From NCBI GenBank assembly GCA_044227705.1, contig JBGAWE010000064.1:1-21020 (forward strand): a stretch of DNA of 21,020 nucleotides, in the 5' to 3' direction. The notes below the pieces were generated by a model. That model worked only from the letters and a program-made list of their open reading frames with translations. It was not told the DNA's origin and searched no databases. The position numbers and the translations under genes are program-made. Source of the DNA: JANOQP01 sp044227705 (GTDB lineage Bacteria > Bacteroidota > Bacteroidia > Chitinophagales > Saprospiraceae). Below, piece after piece: positions 16,489 to 21,020 of this stretch (position 1 is the first letter of the stretch; every line of letters starts with the position of its first letter).

Positions 16489-18005
16489 AAAAGCGATGCC
16501 GCTCGCGCGGGTCTCCGACCCGATGCGTCCCGTTTGCATCTCTCCGACCTGCCTGCCGTTTGCGCCGGTCGGAGGTCGGCTTCCGGGACGCGGCTTCCGG
16601 GACGCATCGGGTCGGAGACCCGAGCGAGCGAGTGCGGGGCGTTCGGGCCGTTTTCCGGGAATTTTATCAAAAAGACTGTTCCTTCCCCAGCCGTGGAGGT
16701 GACGGAAATCGCCGCGCCGTGCAGTTTCAAAATGCTCTCTACAAGCGACAGGCCTACGCCCGATCCGCGCACCGCGATGTGCTTAGAGCTTCTGAAAAAC
16801 GGCTCGAACAGGTGCGGCAACTCCTCCGCCGGGATGGCGTCGCCCCGGTTGGAAATCCTGATTTCGGGCAAGCCGGTCGGACCAAAGCTGATGGCGGCGT
16901 CCACCCGGTTGTCGGGCGAGAACTTGCAGCCGTTGTCAAGCAGGTTGAGCAGGGCCGTGCGCAGCAGCGGCTCGTTGCCCTGCGCGCAGAGCTGGTCGGG
17001 GTTCTCCGGCAAGTCTGTGATTTCAATCAGGACCGTCGCTTCGGGCCGGGTTTTGAGCAAAGAGGCGCGGGATTCGTACAAAAGCTCGTCGAGGCGGACT
17101 TCCGTAAAAGGGATGCCGCGCCCGTCGCTGTTGACCTTTGCCAGTTGGAGGAGCTTGTTGGAGGTCTCCGAAAGCTCCTGCACGTCGTCGTGCAGCGAGG
17201 CGACGAGCGTGGCATACTCTTCTTTAGAGCGCTCCTTCGAGCGGGCGAGCTGGAGCTGTGCGTCCATCGCTGCGAGCGGGTTCTTCAGTTCGTGCGAGAC
17301 GTTGGATATGAAGCTGCGCTGCAACCGGAAGGCCCCCTCGATGCGGTCGAGGAGCCGGTTGAAGGTGGCGGCGAGGTGAGAGATCTCGTCGTGCTGGTTG
17401 TCCGCCTCGAGGCGGCCGCTGAGGTCGGAGGGCAGGATGCCGTCGACCGTCTCCACGATGCGCGAGACCGGCCGCAGGGCTTGCCCGGCATAGAACCAGC
17501 CACCCGTCGCCACCGCAGCCATCAGCAGGAAAAAGCTCAAGAGGAGGATGTTGCGCAGCTCCCCGAGCCTCGAATAGTCGGGGCGGTCGTCCGCCACGAC
17601 AAGGTAGCTGTTGCCCGAGGCCGAGCGGAGCGTCACGCCGAAGGCGAAGCGGTCGCCCTCCTTGAAGCGGCAACTGCCCATCTCGGCCAGGTTTTGCAGG
17701 ATTTTCTCCTCCAAAAAATCGGCCGCCGGGTTGAGCGCGAACACGCAGCGGAGCTTCCCGTCGAAGATTCGGGTGTTGCCCGTCGAGGGCAGCGTCGGCC
17801 GCTCCATGGGCAGGACGATGGGCAACAGGCTCTCCTCGTGGCGCAGCACCATCTCGCCCGTCATCCGCGCCTTGCTCTCCAAAAGGGTGTAGAACTCGTC
17901 GTCCACCTGTTGCGAGAAGCGACGGTGGATGAAGACAAGTGCCGTGAGGAAGATGGTCGCCGTAAGCAGAATGAACTGCAGGGTGAGCCGAGTTCTTATT
18001 GTCAT
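16470..18005 (-). CDS. Two-component sensor histidine kinase with repeat-derived C-terminal tail
   Basis: A 511-residue kinase; the frame is open to 18095 but the ATG at 18005 precedes a clean first membrane helix (10-27). A periplasmic sensor of about 125 residues follows, then a second helix (152-176), HAMP (about 177-228), HisKA with phospho-acceptor His238 in SHELKNP, and HATPase_c with N-box LLNLLDNGCKFSP (352-364), F-box LFEPFFR and G2 box GSGVGLSLV (414-422). The G1 box is degenerate (NRGDAIP instead of DxGxGIP). The kinase should autophosphorylate and pass phosphate to the response regulator encoded 99 nt upstream. The normal family end is near KFPENG (residue 453). From about residue 459 the frame is inside the palindromic repeat and adds some 53 residues (starting ARVSDPMRPG) before a TGA. 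Confidence 0.9.
   Translation of the reverse strand: MTIRTRLTLQFILLTATIFLTALVFIHRRFSQQVDDEFYTLLESKARMTGEMVLRHEESLLPIVLPMERPTLPSTGNTRIFDGKLRCVFALNPAADFLEEKILQNLAEMGSCRFKEGDRFAFGVTLRSASGNSYLVVADDRPDYSRLGELRNILLLSFFLLMAAVATGGWFYAGQALRPVSRIVETVDGILPSDLSGRLEADNQHDEISHLAATFNRLLDRIEGAFRLQRSFISNVSHELKNPLAAMDAQLQLARSKERSKEEYATLVASLHDDVQELSETSNKLLQLAKVNSDGRGIPFTEVRLDELLYESRASLLKTRPEATVLIEITDLPENPDQLCAQGNEPLLRTALLNLLDNGCKFSPDNRVDAAISFGPTGLPEIRISNRGDAIPAEELPHLFEPFFRSSKHIAVRGSGVGLSLVESILKLHGAAISVTSTAGEGTVFLIKFPENGPNAPHSLARVSDPMRPGSRVPEADLRPAQTAGRSERCKRDASGRRPARAASLFWPRTC
16501..16629. repeat. Nested palindromic repeat element (REP/MITE-like) between kinase and haloperoxidase genes
   Basis: The left arm 16501-16532 and right arm 16598-16629 are inverted copies, 32 nt each with one mismatch; the core is CGGGTCTCCGACCCGATGCG. 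Inside is a second palindrome, CTCCGACC (16542-16549) with GGTCGGAG (16567-16574). There is also a tandem duplication of the 14-mer GGCTTCCGGGACGC (16578-16605). No transposase is present, so the element would be non-autonomous. The structure suits a mobile intergenic hairpin repeat. It is the only copy in the window, so dispersal cannot be shown here. Confidence 0.8.
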
Positions 18006-18028
18006 TTTTTGAAATGCTGGATGGCTGC

Positions 18029-18103
18029 GCTGGCCGTTGTTGGCGTCCGCGCCAACAACCTTCTTGCCGAGAGTTGCTGATGAGGACGTTAACAACGGCC
18101 AGC
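18029..18103 (-). promoter_or_regulatory. Alternative hairpins in the response regulator-kinase intergenic leader
   Basis: Read on the minus strand, GCTGGCCGTTGTT (18103-18091) can pair over 13 bp with AACAACGGCCAGC (18041-18029). The 3' part of the gap can instead form a perfect 10-bp hairpin, GTTGTTGGCG/CGCCAACAAC (18059-18050 with 18045-18036, 4-nt loop). The two share AACAAC, so they exclude each other. There is no T-run afterwards, which argues against a simple terminator. Control of kinase translation, mRNA processing between the genes, or a mobile hairpin repeat are all possible. Confidence 0.55.
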
Positions 18104-18104
18104 T

Positions 18105-18779
18105 TCAGTTCTCCTGTTTCATCACATACCCGACCCCGAAATGCGTGTGAATCAGCTTCTGCGAAAACCCCTTGTCCATCTTGTTCCGAACGTAGCCGAC
18201 GTAGACCTCGATGACGTTCGTGTTGATCTTCTCGTCTATGTTCCAGACATTTTCGAGGATTTCCGACTTTGAAATCACCCGGTTAGGGTTCCTTACGAGG
18301 TATTCGAGCAGGTTGAACTCGCGTGGCGTCAGCGTGATTTTCTGCCCGGCCCGCGTCACCTCGAGGGTGTGGAGGTTCATTTCGAGGTCGGCGAAGGTGA
18401 GCTTCACCGGTGGCGGCGCGCCCGCCCGGCGGACGAGCGCCTCGACTCGCGCCCGCAGCTCTTTCAGGTCGAAGGGCTTGGCGAGATAGTCGTCGGCGCC
18501 CGCGTCGAGGCCTGTCACCTTGTCGTCGGCCTGCGAGAGAGCGGAGAGGAAGAGGAACGGCGTGCGGACGCCATCCTCGCGCAGTTGGCGACAAAGCTCG
18601 ATGCCGTTGAGGCCGGGCATGACGATGTCGCAGATGATGACGTCGAACGTGTTCTGTTGGGCGACCGCCCGGCCGGTCAGGCCGTCGGCGGCGCAGAGCA
18701 CGTCCATCTGGCACTCTTGCAGGAAGCCCTGGATGGCGCGGGATGTCTTCGGCTCGTCTTCTATGAGGAGGACTTTCAT
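18105..18779 (-). CDS. OmpR-family two-component response regulator
   Basis: A 224-residue protein. The receiver domain (1-115) has the acidic pocket Glu7-Asp8, phospho-acceptor Asp51 in ICDIVMPG, the switch Ser79 in FLSAL and Lys101 in AKPFD. A winged-helix DNA-binding domain of the OmpR/PhoB type follows (about 128-224), with LTPREFNLLEYL, ENVWNID, NVIEVYVGYVRNKMD and the wing HFGVGYVM. It is phosphorylated by the kinase encoded next and probably regulates transcription of its own operon and of others. The start ATG (18779-18777) lies in a 122-nt divergent gap shared with the persulfide dioxygenase gene. A TAnnTTTG-like box, GATATTTG, is seen at 18795-18788, but it has no -33 TTG at the right distance. 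Confidence 0.95.
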   Translation of the reverse strand: MKVLLIEDEPKTSRAIQGFLQECQMDVLCAADGLTGRAVAQQNTFDVIICDIVMPGLNGIELCRQLREDGVRTPFLFLSALSQADDKVTGLDAGADDYLAKPFDLKELRARVEALVRRAGAPPPVKLTFADLEMNLHTLEVTRAGQKITLTPREFNLLEYLVRNPNRVISKSEILENVWNIDEKINTNVIEVYVGYVRNKMDKGFSQKLIHTHFGVGYVMKQEN

Positions 18780-18901
18780 AATGGGGGCAAATATCCAAAG
18801 GTGTTCCCAAAAGAAACGGGCGGCGTTAGGCCGGAAAACTTTTGGCGGCTGGCCCGGTTTTCATCGCCTCGCTTCAATCTTTGCCAGACAACTTTTCGAG
18901 C

Positions 18902-20308
18902 ATGAAAATCGAGCAGATTTACACCGGATGCCTCGCGCAGGGGGCCTATTTCATTGAATCGGAGGGCGAGGCCGCCGTCATCGACCCGCTGCGCGAGACA
19001 GCGCCCTACCTCGAACGGGCCAGCAAGTCAGGCTCGAAAATCAAGTTTGTCTTCGAGACGCACTTCCACGCCGACTTCGTCAGCGGCCACGTCGACCTCG
19101 CCAAGAAGACGGGCGCCGAGATTGTCTACGGCCCGACGGCCACGCCCTCCTTCGCCGCCCGAATTGCGGCCGACGGCGAGGATTTCCGAATCGGGAAAAT
19201 CCGTCTCCGCGCCCTGCACACGCCGGGCCACACGATGGAGAGCACCTGTTACCTTTTGATCGATGAAAACGGGGATGAAAAGGCCCTTTTCAGCGGCGAC
19301 ACCTTATTTATTGGAGACGTCGGCCGCCCCGACCTCGCCCAAAAAGCGGCCGAAATGACACAGGAGCAGCTCGCCGCCACGCTTTTCGATTCTTTGAGAA
19401 AAAAGGTCATGCCCCTGCCCGACGACTTGCTGGTTTACCCGGCGCACGGGGCTGGCTCCGCTTGCGGAAAGAATATGTCGAAAGAAACCTTCGACACCCT
19501 CGGCCACCAAAAACTGACCAACTACGCCCTCCGCGCCGACATGACGAAAGAGGAATTCGTCAAAGAGGTGACCGACGGACTCGCCCCGCCGCCCGCCTAT
19601 TTCCCGCTCAACGTGGGGATGAACAAGAACGGCTACGACCCCATTGACGAGGTGATGGAACGCGGCGTGCGGCCCCTCTCGTCCCGAGAGTTTGAGGCGG
19701 CGGCGAACGAGACCGATGCGCTCGTCATCGACACGCGCGACGCGGAGACCTTCTCGCAGGGCTTCGTGCCGAACTCGATTTTCATCGGCATCGACGGCTC
19801 GTTTGCCCCGTGGGTCGGCGCGCTCGTGCCGGATTTGACCCAAAAGATATTGATTGTCGCGCCCGTCGGAAGGGAGGAGGAGGTCGTTCGCCGGCTCGCC
19901 CGCGTCGGCTACGACCATTGCCTCGGCTTCCTCGACGGCGGTGTCGAGGCGTGGCGAGAAGCCGGTTTCGAGGTCGATTCGATTCCTAGAATCAGCCCGG
20001 CCGAGCTTTCCGAACAGCCGGGCGCGGTCATCCTCGATGTGCGAAAACCTTCGGAATGGAACGCCGAACACCTCGAAGGCGTGGAAAACGCACCGCTCGA
20101 CTTCGTCAACGAGTCGATGCTGGCGGTGCCACGCGAGGGGCCGGTTTTCATCCATTGCCAGAGCGGTTACCGGTCGATGGTCTTTTCGAGCATCCTCCGG
20201 GCGCGGGGTTTTGACAACCTCGTGGACGTGCGCGGCGGGTTCAAAGGGTTGCAGGAGAGCGGGCTTTTTGCGACGACTGCGTTCGCCTGCTCGTCGAAGC
20301 AGGTTTGA
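18902..20308 (+). CDS. CstB-like persulfide dioxygenase with two rhodanese domains
   Basis: The frame is open from 18842, but ATG 18902 gives the usual family N-terminus (MKIEQIYTGCLAQGAYFI). Residues 1-245 are a metallo-beta-lactamase-fold persulfide dioxygenase: THFHADFVSGH (53-63), HTPGH (106-110), GDTLF with Asp133, and PAHGAGS with His182 provide the iron ligands. Residues about 258-358 are a rhodanese-like domain without an active-site Cys (IVAPVGREEE at the loop), and 362-455 a second rhodanese with Cys419 in HCQSGYRS. This order of dioxygenase, pseudo-rhodanese and active rhodanese, and the 468-residue length, match CstB. That enzyme oxidises glutathione- or CoA-type persulfides to sulfite and then makes thiosulfate in the cytoplasm. 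No sulfide:quinone reductase or CstR-type regulator lies beside it in the window. Confidence 0.9.
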   Translation: MKIEQIYTGCLAQGAYFIESEGEAAVIDPLRETAPYLERASKSGSKIKFVFETHFHADFVSGHVDLAKKTGAEIVYGPTATPSFAARIAADGEDFRIGKIRLRALHTPGHTMESTCYLLIDENGDEKALFSGDTLFIGDVGRPDLAQKAAEMTQEQLAATLFDSLRKKVMPLPDDLLVYPAHGAGSACGKNMSKETFDTLGHQKLTNYALRADMTKEEFVKEVTDGLAPPPAYFPLNVGMNKNGYDPIDEVMERGVRPLSSREFEAAANETDALVIDTRDAETFSQGFVPNSIFIGIDGSFAPWVGALVPDLTQKILIVAPVGREEEVVRRLARVGYDHCLGFLDGGVEAWREAGFEVDSIPRISPAELSEQPGAVILDVRKPSEWNAEHLEGVENAPLDFVNESMLAVPREGPVFIHCQSGYRSMVFSSILRARGFDNLVDVRGGFKGLQESGLFATTAFACSSKQV

Positions 20309-20364
20309 ATCAACGGCTTGGTTTTCAGCCGCTCGATCTCTAGTTCACCCTATTTTCGCCCCTG

Positions 20365-20455
20365 CAAACTCATGGGGTGCCGGTCCTTTTTGAAAAAGAA
20401 CCGGCTGAGATCACACCCGTCGAACCTGCGCAGGTAATGCTGCGAAGGGAGAGCG
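20365..20455 (+). promoter_or_regulatory. TPP (THI-box) riboswitch
   Basis: The conserved THI-box blocks appear in order: GGGGTGCCGG (20374-20383), CCGGCTGAGA (20401-20410), ACACCC (20413-20418), GAACCTG (20422-20428), CAGGTAATGCTGCGAAGGGA (20431-20450). Between the first two is an extended P3-like stem, 12 bp with one mismatch, CCGGTCC...AAAAGAACCGG. The RNA binds thiamin pyrophosphate and here precedes an intrinsic terminator and a TonB receptor gene. Its boundaries are approximate. Confidence 0.95.
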
Positions 20456-20458
20456 AAT

Positions 20459-20527
20459 CCCGCCGGACGGCGGGAGAGAACGGTGTCTTTTGGCACGGCC
20501 CGCACCGCCCACAGGCGGGTCCTTTTT
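20459..20527 (+). terminator. Riboswitch expression platform with intrinsic terminator
   Basis: GGCCCGC (20497-20503) pairs with GCGGGTC (20515-20521), including one G-U pair, around an 11-nt loop, and TTTTT follows (20523-20527). Upstream is a strong hairpin CCCGCCG-GA-CGGCGGG (20459-20474). Its 3' arm (GCGGG) could instead pair with CCCGC of the terminator's left arm, offering an antiterminator. High TPP would therefore be expected to stop transcription before the receptor gene. Confidence 0.75.
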
Positions 20528-20550
20528 CACCGGTTCCAGTTTTTTTCAGG

Positions 20551-21020
20551 ATGTTTTTCAGGGTTTCTCTTTCGATGACCGGCCGGTTGGCCGCGCTCCT
20601 CATCTTTCTTTTTTTCAATTTCAAAACCATTGATGCTCAACAGGTTGTGGCCGATTCGGCGACTTTGAAAGAAGTCACTATCGCCGCCACACGAGTTGCC
20701 GATGGCTCGCCCGTGCCGCACTCGAACCTCGGCCGCGAGCAGCTCGCCGAGCGCAACACGGGGGCCGACGTGCCCTATCTTTTGAAGACGCTGCCCGGCG
20801 TCGTCGAGTCGTCGGACGGAGGCACGGGCATCGGCTACACCGCCCTCAGAATCCGAGGCTCCGACCCAACGCGAATCAACGTGACGCTCAATGGAATCCC
20901 GCTCAACGACGCGGAGAGCCAGGGCGTTTTTTGGGTGGATCTGCCCGATTTCGCCGCCTCGGCGGATGAGATTCAGGTGCAGCGCGGCGTCGGCAGCAGC
21001 ACGAACGGCGCGGGTGCCTT
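20551..21020 (+). CDS. TonB-dependent receptor under TPP riboswitch control, 5' part (probable thiamin/precursor uptake)
   Basis: The frame is open to the right edge, about 156 codons. It begins with a signal peptide; ATG 20551 or 20575 could be used, and the second (MTGRLAALLIF) also gives a good signal ending IDAQ. After it come a TonB-box-like LKEVTIAATRV and the plug domain (DVPYLLKTLPGVV, ALRIRGSDPTRINVTLNGIP, DEIQVQRGVGSSTNGAGA). Unlike the receptor at 9423-11773 it has no carboxypeptidase-like N-terminal domain. TPP-controlled TonB receptors have been predicted by comparative genomics to import thiamin or its precursors in Bacteroidota. The riboswitch assigns this one to that role, by inference. 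The barrel and any following inner-membrane transporter or thiamin gene lie beyond the window. Confidence 0.9.
   Translation, partial: MFFRVSLSMTGRLAALLIFLFFNFKTIDAQQVVADSATLKEVTIAATRVADGSPVPHSNLGREQLAERNTGADVPYLLKTLPGVVESSDGGTGIGYTALRIRGSDPTRINVTLNGIPLNDAESQGVFWVDLPDFAASADEIQVQRGVGSSTNGAGA

Noticed and set aside
16560..18080. A 506-codon plus-strand frame opposite the histidine kinase
   Set aside because: It mirrors the kinase codons and has no domain of its own.
18788..18883. Bacteroidota-type -7 boxes (TAnnTTTG-like: GATATTTG on minus at 18795-18788, AATCTTTG on plus at 18876-18883)
   Set aside because: Each matches 7 of 8 positions, but no TTG lies at the expected -33 spacing, so promoters are not claimed.
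20314..20331. Possible terminator after the persulfide dioxygenase gene (CGGCT/AGCCG stem)
   Set aside because: Only a 5-bp stem with no following T-run; too weak to call.
1..21020. CRISPR arrays, tRNA or rRNA genes, and transposase genes
   Set aside because: No regularly spaced direct repeats, tRNA cloverleaf, rRNA-like sequence or transposase motif was recognised on either strand.

Overview
The window looks like a GC-rich (roughly 60 % by eye) genome of the phylum Bacteroidota. Four secreted proteins end in a type IX secretion (T9SS) type A sorting domain. There are two TonB-dependent receptors, one with the Bacteroidota-typical carboxypeptidase-like N-terminal domain, and a helix-hairpin-helix/outer-membrane-barrel protein of a kind common in this phylum. 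Shine-Dalgarno sequences are poor. A Saprospiria-like lineage is plausible but cannot be proved from this sequence. No rRNA, tRNA, CRISPR array, transposase or T9SS machinery gene was seen.

Layout. The left part reads rightward: the 3' end of a UbiA-family phosphoribosyl/prenyl-transferase (2-592), a 922-residue Asp-box/BNR-repeat secreted protein (683-3451) and a secreted alpha/beta-hydrolase (3498-4727). These meet, tail to tail and 1 nt apart, a long leftward block. In its transcription order the block holds a helix-hairpin-helix barrel protein (14926-12914), a small T9SS cargo (12830-11924), a TonB receptor (11773-9423), a triple-Kazal/PKD T9SS protein (9267-7936), tilS (7895-6543) and an LtaS-like membrane sulfatase-fold enzyme (6540-4729). 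A second leftward operon upstream of it holds an OmpR-type response regulator (18779-18105), its histidine kinase (18005-16470) and a vanadium-dependent haloperoxidase lipoprotein (16488-15139), closed by a good intrinsic terminator. On the right, reading rightward, are a CstB-like persulfide dioxygenase/rhodanese (18902-20308), then a TPP riboswitch with an intrinsic terminator controlling a TonB receptor that runs off the window (20551-21020).

Most notable points. (1) Two neighbouring genes each carry two frame-breaking indels, four in about 440 bp (11583-12021). They leave a false 1167-codon open frame joining a T9SS cargo to a TonB receptor. This is either a local consensus error or two decaying genes. 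(2) A nested palindromic repeat with 32-nt arms (16501-16629) sits exactly between the kinase and haloperoxidase genes. The kinase frame reads through it and gains about 53 foreign residues, and the best ATG of the haloperoxidase frame lies inside it. (3) Two mutually exclusive hairpins lie between the response regulator and kinase genes. (4) The near-palindrome TTTT[G/C]AAAA occurs 11 times, far more than simple base composition predicts. (5) The riboswitch-terminator-receptor unit points to thiamin (or a precursor) uptake across the outer membrane.

There is no gene-free stretch longer than 300 bases. The largest gaps are 14927-15138 (terminator) and 20309-20550 (riboswitch and terminator).
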